Origin: JALHVH01 sp963773685
Lineage (GTDB): Bacteria > Acidobacteriota > Aminicenantia > Aminicenantales > Saccharicenantaceae
Assembly (NCBI GenBank): GCA_963773685.1
Contig: CAVZBY010000011.1
Span: forward strand, 806,001-870,000
Length of the DNA stretch: 64,000 nt
Direction: 5' to 3'
Shown: piece by piece, positions 26,471 through 35,518 of the stretch
Layout: each line of letters begins with the position of its first letter
How positions within the stretch are numbered: the stretch's first letter is position 1
The notes under the pieces: model-generated
Told to the model about the DNA's origin: nothing
Seen by the model: the letters and a program-made list of their open reading frames with translations, nothing else
Databases searched by the model: none
Translations under genes and position numbers: made by a program

Positions 26471-26792
26471 CCGTCCTCCTTGCCGAGAGCGTTCGCCGCC
26501 CCTATTGGACACTTTTCCATTGTGAAATTCAACATCGGGGAACGATCGCCCCGGATATAAATAAATATTCAGTATTTTGCTTTTTTCCGCTTTACTTTCG
26601 GCTTTCCGATGCTATAATAATATTGGCTTTCTTGAGCGGGCTGGAGAAAGCCCCCACCTTTTTGGTTCCCATCATCAACCCCCCTTTTGCTGACAACAGC
26701 CCGCCTTTCCTTTACATCTTACAAAATGCAGACTATAGTAGGGGCCTTCCCTACTTTCACTCCGGTGAAGGATTCCAGACCGGGTTCGCTCC
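26471..26792. other. AT-rich gap between two leftward genes
   Basis: This 322-bp gap is downstream of the M64 peptidase gene and upstream of the DUF3467 gene. It is visibly more AT-rich than its surroundings (ATATAAATAAATATTCAG, ATGCTATAATAATATTGG), which fits a promoter for the DUF3467 gene. No open frame here looks like protein, and I see no repeat or hairpin of note. Confidence 0.45.
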
Positions 26793-28262
26793 CTATTCGA
26801 GAAAGTGCTCGATGACCTTTATGACCGCCCCTTCGCAGACCCGGCATAGCGGCTTATCCCCTTTGGAGAACATGAGGCAGTCGATCTCCGGGCGATAGAG
26901 CCCCTCGGACGCGTAGCCCGCGCCCTCGAACGCCCCCACCTGGCCCGCGAACCGGCTCCCCGCGAGGAAGGCGTCCGCGTTCCGGGCGGCCTCCTTCGAA
27001 AGGCGCTCGACCTCGGCCTCGGCCGCGACGATATCGACGGCGGGCGCTCCTTCCCTCTTGAGCTTCGCGACCTTCGCGTTCGCCTCCCGCCGGACCTTCT
27101 GCGAAGCCTCCTCCATGGCGTCGAACGCCGCCTTCTCCCAGGGCGTCGGGATGGCGGTCCCCGGAGTGGCCAGCGCCTTCCACTTCAGGGTCGCGGGGTC
27201 GAGAAGGGCCGTGATGTTGGCCTCCGCCGGCTCGACGCCGCGCGGGTAGAACTCGTTATAGGCCACGTCGGAGGTGTAGTATTCGTCGGCGAGGCCGGAG
27301 AAAGAGTGCCCGAACTCGTGGAGGAAGAGATATTCGTGCCACTGGTTGTCCACGGTGAAGGTGCAGAAGAAATTATAGATGCCTCCCCCGCCGTAGCGCT
27401 TCTCGTTGACCATGATGAAGAGGGTGTCGTACGGGACGGCGGCCGCGATGTCGCGGAGGCTCCGATTATCCTCGGTCAGGAGGTAGCGATCGGAGCCGAG
27501 CGAATCGAACGAGGTCCCGACCGCGGTCGCCCGATAGCGGCCGTGGCTCGGCTCGTCGGTCCCGCTCTCGGCCGAGGGCTTGAAGACGCCATAGACGTTG
27601 AACGAGTCCCGGCGGCTTGCGTAGGGCTCGCCCTTGAATAGGACCCCGACGAACCGCTCCAGGTCGGCCTTGACCTTGGCCTCTTCGGCGGCCGTATAGC
27701 CCTCGGCGACGAAGGCGATGTCAACCTTGGCATGGGGATCCCCGCTCTTCACGAGCTCGAAGACCTTGACCCCGGGAGCGGGCGTCTCCCGGACGACGGC
27801 CTGGTCCGCGGGATCGATCTCGCAGGAGAAGACGGCGTGCGGGACGTTCTTCCGGTCCTTCGCCTCGAGCGTGAACCGGACCTTCTTCCTTGGATAGGGA
27901 ACGAGGGCCGATTCATGGAAGGTCCGCTTGACGCCCGCGAGAGCGGGACCGGATGTCTTGTACTCGCCGAAATAGCTGTCGAACCCCCTGGAGAAAAGCA
28001 GGGCCCCCGAGGCGGCGTCGGATATCGTGACCAGGTAACGGCCCACGTTGAAGGGGTCGATGAGGTGCGTCCGGCTCCCCGCCCAGGTCCCCTGGTCGTA
28101 GACGCGGTCCAGGGTCGCCGCTTCGCCTTCGGCGTCTCCGGTATGGTAATAGTCGATGCGCATGGTCCGGTCCGTGAAAAGATCATCGAACCGGGCGGCC
28201 TGGGCCGACAGCCCGGCGGCCAGCGACAGAACGAGCGCTCCCCCGATGAGCCTACGGCGCAT
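26793..28262 (-). CDS. Secreted M64-family metallopeptidase
   Basis: 489 residues with a signal peptide (MRRRLIGGALVLSLAAGLSA). An N-terminal beta domain (M64 N-terminal type: MRIDYYHTGDAEGEAATLDR) precedes a zinc peptidase domain with IAFVAEGYTAAEEAKVKADL and the metal motif HEFGHSFSGLADEYY. The two His and the Glu of HExGH are visible, and the downstream Asp/Glu of the extended motif are present. M64 includes an IgA-cleaving enzyme from Clostridium, but environmental members have unknown substrates. The start has an AAGGAGG site six bases upstream. Confidence 0.9.
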   Translation of the reverse strand: MRRRLIGGALVLSLAAGLSAQAARFDDLFTDRTMRIDYYHTGDAEGEAATLDRVYDQGTWAGSRTHLIDPFNVGRYLVTISDAASGALLFSRGFDSYFGEYKTSGPALAGVKRTFHESALVPYPRKKVRFTLEAKDRKNVPHAVFSCEIDPADQAVVRETPAPGVKVFELVKSGDPHAKVDIAFVAEGYTAAEEAKVKADLERFVGVLFKGEPYASRRDSFNVYGVFKPSAESGTDEPSHGRYRATAVGTSFDSLGSDRYLLTEDNRSLRDIAAAVPYDTLFIMVNEKRYGGGGIYNFFCTFTVDNQWHEYLFLHEFGHSFSGLADEYYTSDVAYNEFYPRGVEPAEANITALLDPATLKWKALATPGTAIPTPWEKAAFDAMEEASQKVRREANAKVAKLKREGAPAVDIVAAEAEVERLSKEAARNADAFLAGSRFAGQVGAFEGAGYASEGLYRPEIDCLMFSKGDKPLCRVCEGAVIKVIEHFLE

Positions 28263-28279
28263 GATGCCTCCTTGACACG

Positions 28280-28313
28280 AAATCCCCCTACCCCCCCTTT
28301 ACCAAAGGGGGGA
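28280..28313. repeat. C-run/G-run hairpin repeat (family B)
   Basis: AAATCCCCC followed by CCCCCCC-TTT-ACC-AAA-GGGGGG, between the peptidase start and the agmatinase stop. It has the same architecture as the other family B copies. Confidence 0.8.
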
Positions 28314-28381
28314 CGGGATATAAAGGCCTTCGCTTGGGCCTATCCTCGGACACGACCTTGGTCGGGTCCCGGCGCATTGCC

Positions 28382-29227
28382 TCAGGGATTGACGATCTTT
28401 CCCATGATCTCCTGCATCAGCTTGAAGGCCGCCGCGGCCGTGATCCCGGAGGGGTCCCGGGCCGGGTTGAGCTCGACGATGTCGAAGCCGACGATGCGGG
28501 CCTTGAGGCCCTGAATGACCTGGATGGCCTGGCGCGTCGTGAGCCCGCCCGGCTCATGATGCGATACGCCCGGCGCAAAGGCGGGATCGAGGGCATCGAG
28601 GTCGAAGGAGATGTAGAGCGGGTTCTTGAACTTGAGGAAGAGCGGGTCGGCGATGTCCTTCATCTCGATCATCCGGACGCCGTGCTTCATCGCCAGGGCT
28701 TTGTGGTCGGGCGTCGCGGCCCGGATGCCGACCTGGACCAGGCCTTGGGCCAGCCCGTCCTCCATGATCCTGGCGAAGGGGCAAGCGTGCGAGAGCCGGT
28801 CGCCGTAGAGGTCGTCGTAGAGGTCCGGGTGGGCGTCGAAATGGAGGATGTCGAGGGCTTTGAACCTGGGGCCGAAGGCCTTGAGGACGGGATAGGAAAT
28901 GGAGTGGTCCCCGCCCAGCACGACGGGGACGGCACCCTTGTCCAGGATCGCGGCCACGTCCTTCTCGATGGCGGCGAAGATCCTGTCCGGGTCCCCGGAG
29001 ACGTCGACGTCGCCGAGGTCGACGAGCACGGTCTCCTCTGCCAGGTTCACACCCAGCTCCGAGTATTCGTTGTAACACTTCCCCGTAGACGCCTTGCGAA
29101 TGGCCGCCGGGCCGCCGGCGGCGCCCCGGAGGTAGGAGGATTTCTCGTCGAACGGGACGCCGAGGACGGCCATCTTGTAGTCCGGGAATTCCTTCAGAGA
29201 CCTGAGCGCTCCGCCGAAATCCGACAT
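28382..29227 (-). CDS. speB: Agmatinase/arginase-family ureohydrolase
   Basis: 281-residue ureohydrolase with all binuclear manganese motifs: GGDHSISYP, HFDAHPDLYDDLYG, and SFDLDALDPAFAPGVSHHEP. The length, and the PGVSHHEPGG form of the third motif rather than PGTGTPEPGG, fit an agmatinase-like enzyme but leave the substrate open among agmatine, proclavaminate-like or guanidino compounds. Agmatinase would yield putrescine and urea. On the leftward strand a TATAAT (29269-29274) lies 42 bases before the ATG as a possible -10 box. No neighbouring polyamine genes help confirm it. Confidence 0.85.
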   Translation of the reverse strand: MSDFGGALRSLKEFPDYKMAVLGVPFDEKSSYLRGAAGGPAAIRKASTGKCYNEYSELGVNLAEETVLVDLGDVDVSGDPDRIFAAIEKDVAAILDKGAVPVVLGGDHSISYPVLKAFGPRFKALDILHFDAHPDLYDDLYGDRLSHACPFARIMEDGLAQGLVQVGIRAATPDHKALAMKHGVRMIEMKDIADPLFLKFKNPLYISFDLDALDPAFAPGVSHHEPGGLTTRQAIQVIQGLKARIVGFDIVELNPARDPSGITAAAAFKLMQEIMGKIVNP

Positions 29228-29349
29228 CGGGAGACCTCCATGAACGTGTTCGTACGCTTGACCGTCTGATTATACAGGAATGACGACGGGAGCGGGAGGC
29301 CTTTTTTGCCCGGGACGACCGGCTCTCGACCTCGAGCTTGCTTTTAGAT

Positions 29350-29373
29350 GTAGCCGCGGGCTTCAGCCCGCGC
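29350..29373. repeat. Short palindrome (family A)
   Basis: GTAGC followed by the stem CGCGGGCT/AGCCCGCG, a G/C variant of the window's family A palindrome, in the gap before the ferritin-like gene. Confidence 0.75.
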
Positions 29374-29450
29374 TTCCGGGCTTTAAATTTGACCCGAAGG
29401 AAGATATAATCCCTGTGTCGCCGGACCGAAAACGGCCTCGGGAGAACACG

Positions 29451-30431
29451 ATGGAACATTTTTCGAAGATCGATACCCACGGCGACCTCCTCAAGTACCT
29501 GACCATCGCCCTGGAGCACGAATGGGCCGTCAGCATCGAATACCTTTACCACGCCTATGCCATGCCCAAGGCCAAGTATTTCTACGAGGACCCGGTCATG
29601 AAGCTGAGGACCGACGTCCGCGGCCAGTGGATCCAGATCACCATCGACGAGATGTACCACGCCCTCCAACTGGGACTCCTCGTCCGCCAGGTGGGCGGGA
29701 CGCCGTCGTTCCGGACCGACGAGGTCATCCGCTATCCCCGGATCGTGGACAACCTCGAGCGGGACCGGAAGACCGAGGACCTGGTAACGGACCTCTACCA
29801 GTCCGCGGATTTCCGGGACCAGGCCTACGCCAAGGTCCGGAACATGGTCCTCAATATCTCCTACGACGAGGTCCGCCACTCCAAGCAGTTTGCGACGATG
29901 ATCGCGGCGATGCGGGCGGCCGGCGCGGGAGAGGCAGAGATCTTCAAGCCCAGGCCCGAAAATGACGCCCGGGAGGACGTCGGGCTCATCCACGAGATCG
30001 CCCGCCTCGAGAACGAGCTCATGCACCGTTACCTGAAATTCGTCTTTCTCTTCAGCGACCACCAGGACCTCGGCCAGCGCCTCTTCAAGAACTCCATCGA
30101 CCACATGCGCCATTGGGACAAGCTCTCGGGCATTCTCGTCAGGCTCGGCGACGTCGTCCGGATCGAGAACGCCGTCACCGACGCCGCGGGCGTCGAGAGG
30201 AGCCGCTCCCCCATGCCGGCGGATTACCCGGGCACGAACCGCCTGACGGCCCTCGAGGGCCTGGTCCCGGCCGAGGATCTTCTTATCGCCCGGTACGAGC
30301 GCCTGCTGACCCTGGTCCCGGACGGCGAGATCAAGGACCAGCTCAAGCTCCACCTCGCTTCGAAGCGGGAACACCGGTACACCCAGGAGAAGCTGCTCGA
30401 GAACGCCCGGAAGATCCCCGGGCTCGAATGA
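29451..30431 (+). CDS. Tandem ferritin-like domain protein
   Basis: 326 residues, helical and soluble. The start at 29451 (MEHFSKIDTHGDLLKYLTIA) is chosen for the GGAGA site just upstream; a longer in-frame start at 29280 adds only repeat-derived sequence. Two ferritin-like four-helix halves are suggested. The first has ALEHEWAVSIEYLYHAY, TIDEMYHALQ and SYDEVRHSKQ (ExxH pairs). The second has RLENELMHRYLKFVF, SIDHMRHW and HLASKREHRY. These di-iron-like ligands suggest iron storage, oxygen/peroxide detoxification or an oxidase. The 3' end is 7 bases from an ABC exporter gene; a functional link is not obvious. Confidence 0.75.
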   Translation: MEHFSKIDTHGDLLKYLTIALEHEWAVSIEYLYHAYAMPKAKYFYEDPVMKLRTDVRGQWIQITIDEMYHALQLGLLVRQVGGTPSFRTDEVIRYPRIVDNLERDRKTEDLVTDLYQSADFRDQAYAKVRNMVLNISYDEVRHSKQFATMIAAMRAAGAGEAEIFKPRPENDAREDVGLIHEIARLENELMHRYLKFVFLFSDHQDLGQRLFKNSIDHMRHWDKLSGILVRLGDVVRIENAVTDAAGVERSRSPMPADYPGTNRLTALEGLVPAEDLLIARYERLLTLVPDGEIKDQLKLHLASKREHRYTQEKLLENARKIPGLE

Positions 30432-30438
30432 GGGGGCC

Positions 30439-31356
30439 ATGGCGAGCGCGCTGAGGATAGACGGCCTCCGCAAGTCCTTCGGGACGGGGTTCATCCCGAA
30501 GAAAAAGGAGATCCTCAAGGGCATCGGCCTCGAGGTCGCGGAGGGCGAGATCTTCGGCTACCTCGGGCCGAACGGGGCCGGCAAGACAACGACCATCAAA
30601 TGCGTCCTCGGCCTCATCTTCCCGGACGCGGGGACCGTGGAGATCTTCGGAAAGCCCCACCTCGCGCCGAAGGCCCGGGAAAGGCTGGGCTTCCTTCCGG
30701 AGAACCCTTATTTCTACGATTACCTGACGGCCCGAGAGTTCCTCGCCTTTTACGCGGACCTGTTCCTCCTCGGGAAAGCCGTCAAGGAGGAGCGCATCGC
30801 TTCTCTCCTCAAGCTCGTCGGCCTGGAGCCGGCGGCCGGGCTCCAGCTCCGGAAGTTCTCTCGGGGCATGCTCCAGCGGGTGGGGCTGGCCCAGGCCCTC
30901 ATCAACGACCCGGCCCTTGTCGTCCTGGACGAGCCGCTCGGAGGCCTCGATCCCCTCGGCCGGAAGGAGATCCGCGACATCATCGTCCGGTTCAAGCGCG
31001 AGGGCAAGACCGTCTTCCTCTCCTCGCACATCCTCCAGGACATCGAGATGATCTGCGACCGCGTGGCCATCATCGTCGGCGGCCGCATCGTCAGCCAGGG
31101 CTCGCTCCACGACCTCATCTCGGAGCGCGTCCTCTTCACCGAGGTGACGGTGTCCGGGCTCCAGCCGGGCGACCTGGGCGGGCTCGGCGAGAGCCTCTCG
31201 GTCCGCGGCGGGCGCGTCCTCCTCAAGGTCCTCGAGGAAGACAAGGTCGATAAGGTCCTCGACCTCGTCCGGGAGAAGAAGGGGCGCATCGAATCCCTCG
31301 TCCCCCGGACCGAGACGCTCGAGGACATCTTCGTGGACATGGTGAGGGGCCGGTGA
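30439..31356 (+). CDS. ABC-2 type exporter ATP-binding protein
   Basis: 305-residue single-domain ABC ATPase (CcmA/DrrA-like). Walker A is GPNGAGKTTT, the signature FSRGMLQRVGLAQAL, Walker B ALVVLDEPLGGLDP and the switch His in SSHILQD. A C-terminal extension of about 85 residues follows, as in DrrA-type proteins. The stop overlaps the permease's GTG start (GTGA), so the two are translationally coupled. Cargo is unknown. Confidence 0.92.
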   Translation: MASALRIDGLRKSFGTGFIPKKKEILKGIGLEVAEGEIFGYLGPNGAGKTTTIKCVLGLIFPDAGTVEIFGKPHLAPKARERLGFLPENPYFYDYLTAREFLAFYADLFLLGKAVKEERIASLLKLVGLEPAAGLQLRKFSRGMLQRVGLAQALINDPALVVLDEPLGGLDPLGRKEIRDIIVRFKREGKTVFLSSHILQDIEMICDRVAIIVGGRIVSQGSLHDLISERVLFTEVTVSGLQPGDLGGLGESLSVRGGRVLLKVLEEDKVDKVLDLVREKKGRIESLVPRTETLEDIFVDMVRGR

Positions 31357-32117
31357 AGATCGCGACCATCGCCCGGAACACGTTCAAGGAGGCCAAGAGG
31401 GACCGCGTCCTCTACCTCCTGTTCTTCTTCGCCGCCGTCTGCATCGTCTTCTCCCGCGTCCTGGCCGTCCTGACGGTCGGCGACCGGGTCAAGATCATCA
31501 AGGACGTCGGGCTCGCCTCCATCTCCCTCTTCGGCGTGCTCATGGCCATCCTCATGGGGACGGGACTCGTCTACAAGGAGATCGACAAGAAGACCATTTT
31601 CACCCTCCTGGCCAAGCCGCTCCACAGGGCCCAGTTCATCCTGGGGAAATACCTCGGCCTGGTCCTGACGCTCTTCATCATGACCGTCCTCATGGCCGCC
31701 ATCTTCCTCGTCGTCCTCTTCCTCCACACGTTCCGGGTCGAATGGCCCCTGCTCACGGCTGTCGCGTTCATCTTCCTCGAGCTCCTGCTCGTGACGGCCG
31801 TAGCCATCCTGTTCTCCACGTTCTCGACGCCCATCCTCAGCTCCATCTTCTCGCTCTCCTTCTACCTCATCGGCCACCTGTCCTGGAGCCTGGAAACGCT
31901 CATCAGGAAGATGAGGCCCGGGGCCGGCCGCACCGCCGCCCGCGTCCTCTACGCGTTCCTCCCCGACCTCGAGAACTTCAACTTCAGGACGGAGGTCGTC
32001 CACAACCTGCCCATCCCGCCGCGCATCTACCTCTATTCCACGGCCTACGGCCTCTTCTACGCGGCATTCCTCCTCGGGCTGGCCGTTTGGGTCTTCAGGA
32101 AGCGGGATTTTATTTAA
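31353..32117 (+). CDS. ABC-2 type exporter permease
   Basis: 254-residue membrane protein with six hydrophobic segments. The N-terminus KIATIARNTFKEAKRDRVLYLLF is typical of ABC-2 permeases, followed by VYKEIDKKTIFTLLAKPLHR, the conserved cytoplasmic loop of the NosY/Gld-like subgroup. It uses a GTG start at 31353 overlapping the ATPase stop. The gene ends at a TAA inside a 15-bp direct duplication (ATGGGATCTTGTTTG at 32117 and 32132). Confidence 0.88.
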   Translation: MKIATIARNTFKEAKRDRVLYLLFFFAAVCIVFSRVLAVLTVGDRVKIIKDVGLASISLFGVLMAILMGTGLVYKEIDKKTIFTLLAKPLHRAQFILGKYLGLVLTLFIMTVLMAAIFLVVLFLHTFRVEWPLLTAVAFIFLELLLVTAVAILFSTFSTPILSSIFSLSFYLIGHLSWSLETLIRKMRPGAGRTAARVLYAFLPDLENFNFRTEVVHNLPIPPRIYLYSTAYGLFYAAFLLGLAVWVFRKRDFI

Positions 32118-32330
32118 TGGGATCTTGTTTGATGGGATCTTGTTTGATCCGTAGCCGCAGGTTTAGCCTGCGCTTGAATCGCGCGGATTTGCAGACGCGG
32201 GCTTCAGCCCGCGTCTTGAGGGCTTGTTGTAGCCGCAGGCTTTAGCCTGCGAGAAGACGCAACCTAAAGGTTGCGGCTACACGCGATCACGCGGCTCTGG
32301 TATGTTTGTAGCCGCAGGCTTTAGCCTGCG
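32117..32330. repeat. Cluster of family A palindromes and a 15-bp duplication
   Basis: After a doubled ATGGGATCTTGTTTG come palindromes at 32151-32173, 32194-32215, 32229-32251 and 32308-32330, each GTAGC/GACG plus a CGCAGGCT/AGCCTGCG-type stem. An inverted version with an AACCTAAAGGTT core lies at 32256-32280. No coding potential; the following gene starts at 32351. Confidence 0.85.
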
Positions 32331-32350
32331 TTTGAGATCGACGAACGAAA

Positions 32351-33229
32351 ATGGCTGACATGATATCGCGACCCATCGCCCCGAAGCGCATCTCCGGAGG
32401 CTTCGCGCTCGCCCTGTTCCTTCTCGCGACGTGCGCGGGCTTCATGGGGCTGAAGCTCGAGACCGACACGATCCTCCGGGAGAAGGTTCCGGGCTCGTCC
32501 ATCATCTATGTGCCCTCCGGGAAATTCCTCAAATACGCAACGTTCGGATATTCGGCCCTGGCCGCCGACCTCATCTATCTCTGGGCCATCCAGTACTACA
32601 GCAGCTACGAGATCCCGGACCGGTTCGAGCGGCTGGACCACATCTTCTCCATCATCGCCGAGCTCGACCCCCGCTATACCGACCCCTACGAGCTCGGGTC
32701 GCTCATAGCGGGCATGGAAGCCCATGACGTCGCGTTGGCGCTGAAGATCCTCGACCGCGGGGCCGCCAAGAACCCGGACATGTGGCTCTTCCCGTTCGAA
32801 GCGGGGCACATCGCCCGGATGCAGTTGAAGGACGACAAGCTGGCGCGGGAGTATTTCGGCAAGGCCGCGGCGGTGCCCGGGGCGCCCGACCTCATCCGGC
32901 GGCTTTACGCGAGCTCGACCTTCAAGGCCGCGGATTATCGGACGGCCTGGGATACATGGCTCGAGATCTATGACACCGCGACCGACCCCCAGATCAAGAA
33001 GACCGCGTCCAACCATCTTTACCAGGTCAAGGCCGCGATGGACATCGCGGGCCTGACGGCGGCGGTCGGGAGCTTCAAAGGGAAGTACGGCCGGCTCCCG
33101 CCGGCCCTTGACCGGCTCGTCCCCGCGGGCTTCCTGGCCTCTCTCCCGAAGGATATGGACGGGAAAGACTACGTCTATGATCCGGCGACGGGCGCCGTCA
33201 GCGCTCCGTCGATCTGGTGGAAACGATGA
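32351..33229 (+). CDS. Membrane-anchored TPR-like protein with pseudopilin-like C-terminus
   Basis: 292 residues. One N-terminal membrane helix (about 17-38, GFALALFLLATCAGFMGLKL) precedes a helical, TPR-like body (ADLIYLWAIQYYSSYEIPDR, HIFSIIAELDPRYTDPYELG, AKNPDMWLFPFEAGHIARMQ). The last 60 residues read AAVGSFKGKYGRLPPALDRL, GFLASLPKDMDGKDYVYDP, which closely resembles the globular end of GspG-type major pseudopilins. The gene is coupled to the prepilin peptidase by an ATGA overlap, pointing to a role in the pilus/secretion machine. I know no named family for this combination. Confidence 0.75.
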   Translation: MADMISRPIAPKRISGGFALALFLLATCAGFMGLKLETDTILREKVPGSSIIYVPSGKFLKYATFGYSALAADLIYLWAIQYYSSYEIPDRFERLDHIFSIIAELDPRYTDPYELGSLIAGMEAHDVALALKILDRGAAKNPDMWLFPFEAGHIARMQLKDDKLAREYFGKAAAVPGAPDLIRRLYASSTFKAADYRTAWDTWLEIYDTATDPQIKKTASNHLYQVKAAMDIAGLTAAVGSFKGKYGRLPPALDRLVPAGFLASLPKDMDGKDYVYDPATGAVSAPSIWWKR

Positions 33230-33996
33230 CCGTATTCCTCATCGTCCTCTACGGGCTGGCCTGGGGGAGCTTCCTGAACGTCGTCATCTTCCGCGTCCCC
33301 CGGGATATGAGCCTGGTCCGTCCGCCCTCGACCTGCCCGAACTGCGGGAAGGGCATCAAGCCCTACGATAATATCCCCGTCCTGTCCTATCTCATCCTCC
33401 GAGGGAAATGCCGGCATTGCGGCTTCGGCATCCCGATCTCCTACTTCCTGGTCGAAGTCTTGACGCCGGCCGTCTTCCTCGCGCTCTACCTCCATCACGG
33501 ACGGACGGCGGGAATCCCGTTCGTCGCCTCGTGCCTGTTCGCCAGCGCGATGATCGCCCTCGGCTTCATCGACTATTATCACCAGATCCTCCCGGATGAG
33601 ATCACCCTTCCCGGCCTGATCCTGGGCCTGGGCTACGGGCTCGTGAGGCAGGACATGGGCTTCCGCCAGGTCCTCATCGGGGCCGTCGTCGGGTCGGGAT
33701 TCCTGCTTTTCGTCTACGGAGCCTACTTCCTGGTCCGCCGCAAGGAGGGGCTGGGGATGGGCGACGTGACCATGATGCTGGTCATCGGGGCCTTCCTGGG
33801 CTGGCTCCCGACCGTGCTCACGCTCGTCCTGGCGTCATTCGCCGGGGCCCTGGTCGGGGGCTTCTTCATCCTGTTCCGGAAGAAGGACGCCCAGTTCGCC
33901 CTTCCCTTCGGCACGTTCCTCGCGCCCGCGGCCGTCGTCGCGCTGCTGTGGGGAGGGCCTCTCCTCGAGGCCTATCTATCCCTATTTAAGAAATAG
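33226..33996 (+). CDS. pilD: Prepilin peptidase (A24 family)
   Basis: 256-residue bifunctional leader peptidase/N-methyltransferase of the inner membrane. The ATG at 33226 overlaps the upstream TGA (ATGA) and starts directly with the first helix. The N-terminal GSFLNVVIFRVP and the zinc ribbon CPNCGKG ... CRHCGFG form the methylase-type domain. The catalytic aspartates are in GFIDYYHQILPDEIT and GLGMGDVTMM (GxGD). It would process the PilV/PilW-like prepilins encoded at 41.7-42.8 kb. Confidence 0.94.
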   Translation: MTVFLIVLYGLAWGSFLNVVIFRVPRDMSLVRPPSTCPNCGKGIKPYDNIPVLSYLILRGKCRHCGFGIPISYFLVEVLTPAVFLALYLHHGRTAGIPFVASCLFASAMIALGFIDYYHQILPDEITLPGLILGLGYGLVRQDMGFRQVLIGAVVGSGFLLFVYGAYFLVRRKEGLGMGDVTMMLVIGAFLGWLPTVLTLVLASFAGALVGGFFILFRKKDAQFALPFGTFLAPAAVVALLWGGPLLEAYLSLFKK

Positions 33997-34165
33997 GGGC
34001 GAGAAGAGCGAGACAAGCGAGACAGGCGGGACAAGGGAGACTCGTAGCCGCAGGCTTTAGCCTGCGTCTTAACGGGCGAGAAGAGCGAGACAAGGGAGAC
34101 TTGTAGCCGCAGGCTTCAGCCTGCGTCTTGAGGGGCGAGACAAGAGGCTCGCCGCGTGTCTCGTA
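33997..34165. repeat. 59-bp tandem unit containing family A palindromes
   Basis: Two copies of a unit beginning GGGAGACTYGTAGCCGC (34035 and 34094, period 59 bp) carry palindromes at 34044-34066 and 34103-34125, with GAGAAGAGCGAGACAAG stretches between. The block separates the convergent prepilin peptidase and PilX-like genes. Confidence 0.8.
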
Positions 34166-35518
34166 CTACGATCTTTCTTGCCAGGATTTTACCTTATAGC
34201 CCGGAATTCCGCCCTTGATCCAATCCAATTTGCCCAGGGCCTCGTCGTAGTGGATGTCGGCGTTCGCGTCAAAATCCAGATAGTCGCAGACGAGCGAGCC
34301 GTACAGGTCGTAGTTGCTGTCGTAGTGGATCGAGGCTTCGGGGACGGCGATCGCCCCGTAGAGGTCGGTATTGGAATTCCAGTGCATCTCCCCGGTGAAC
34401 TCCTCCGTGCCGAGGATGACCAGGTTCGAGGCGGTCTTCGTCAGGTTATTGACGGCCGTGTTCGACAGCTGGGTGAACGTCGTGTCCCCGAGGATGAGCT
34501 TCAGACTGGAGCCCGGCGCGATCTCGATGGTCGAGTTGTTCTTCATCAGGAACTCGCCCTTGTCCTGACCCGTGCCCGTGATGTACAGCGTGACGTCCCC
34601 TTCGATCCGGGCCTTCGAATTCACGTCCACGACGAAGGAGTCGTAGATCCCGCTTTTCGATGAATTGATGACGGTCATGCCGCCCTTGGCCCCGGCCACG
34701 AGGTTGGGGTGCGACGGATCGTAGGTGAGGCCCGAAACGAAGCTCGAAGGCGGAGGGTCGAGCGTCATGTCGAAGGGCGTTCCGAGAACGTATTTGCCCC
34801 CCTCGATCGAGGTGTTGGCGGCGCTCGAATCGATGACGCTGTCGACGGCCCCCACCTGCGTGCCGGCGCCGCAGGCGACGTTGCCGTAGATCGTGTCCTG
34901 ACTGCTCATCTGGATCCCGCCGCCGTCTGAAGCCGGCGTCGTGGAGTTCGTCCCGACGTGTCCGTTGGCTCCGGCCGTCCTCTCGTCGTAGACCAGGATC
35001 TCGCCGGTGTCGTAGCTGTCGATCCGGGTGTTCGAGGCCATGTAGATCCCCTCGTCCGCGAAGACCGCGAACTTGAAGATCGACCCGTACTCCGCCTGGA
35101 GGACGACCTGGACCGACCGGTCCACGTTCCGGTCGGCGATGAACGGGACCTTCCCCATCGAGTCCACGATCCGTTCCTCCCCGACCAGGGGGAAGACCCG
35201 GATGTCGACATCCCCGACGGCCTCGCCCCCCGAGCCCGCCAAGTCGTCGATGGTCCGGCTTATGGTCCCGTCCTCGGAGGCCTGCCAGTCGAAGACGAGC
35301 CACATGTTGTTGAGCTCGAAGACGGCCATCTCCACCCCGGCTTCGGCCAGGTTGAACGCCGCCATCGACTTGTAGCCCCGGTCCGTCGACCGATACTGCC
35401 CGGAAAGCCGGGACAGGAACGGCGCCGCCATGACCACCATGCAGACCATGAGCAGGATCGCCACAATCAGTACGGCTCCCCGCTCTCGCCCGCTCGCCCG
35501 TCCGTTCTTGTCGATCAT
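34166..35518 (-). CDS. PilX-like pilus assembly protein, paralogue 1
   Basis: 450 residues. A basic N-terminus (RASGRERGAVLIVAILLMVC) leads into a single membrane helix and then SMAAFNLAEAGVEMAVFEL, the AxNxAEAGxE pattern of PilX N-terminal domains. The body is beta-rich with many Asn/Thr/Gly turns (NSTTPASDGGGIQMSSQDTI, YITGTGQDKGEFLMKNNSTI) and probably forms a beta-helix. The C-terminus IHYDEALGKLDWIKGGIPGY and KSWQE is shared by all four paralogues in this locus. Unlike a canonical prepilin there is no G/[FM]xxxE cleavage site at the helix; whether PilD processes it is unclear. Confidence 0.82.
   Translation of the reverse strand: MIDKNGRASGRERGAVLIVAILLMVCMVVMAAPFLSRLSGQYRSTDRGYKSMAAFNLAEAGVEMAVFELNNMWLVFDWQASEDGTISRTIDDLAGSGGEAVGDVDIRVFPLVGEERIVDSMGKVPFIADRNVDRSVQVVLQAEYGSIFKFAVFADEGIYMASNTRIDSYDTGEILVYDERTAGANGHVGTNSTTPASDGGGIQMSSQDTIYGNVACGAGTQVGAVDSVIDSSAANTSIEGGKYVLGTPFDMTLDPPPSSFVSGLTYDPSHPNLVAGAKGGMTVINSSKSGIYDSFVVDVNSKARIEGDVTLYITGTGQDKGEFLMKNNSTIEIAPGSSLKLILGDTTFTQLSNTAVNNLTKTASNLVILGTEEFTGEMHWNSNTDLYGAIAVPEASIHYDSNYDLYGSLVCDYLDFDANADIHYDEALGKLDWIKGGIPGYKVKSWQERS

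Noticed and set aside
33985..34165. Possible CRISPR array from repeated GTAGCCGCAGGC units
   Set aside because: Only two to four copies, the repeats are palindromic with variable stems, the intervening sequences are themselves repeated (59-bp tandem unit), and no cas gene is nearby.
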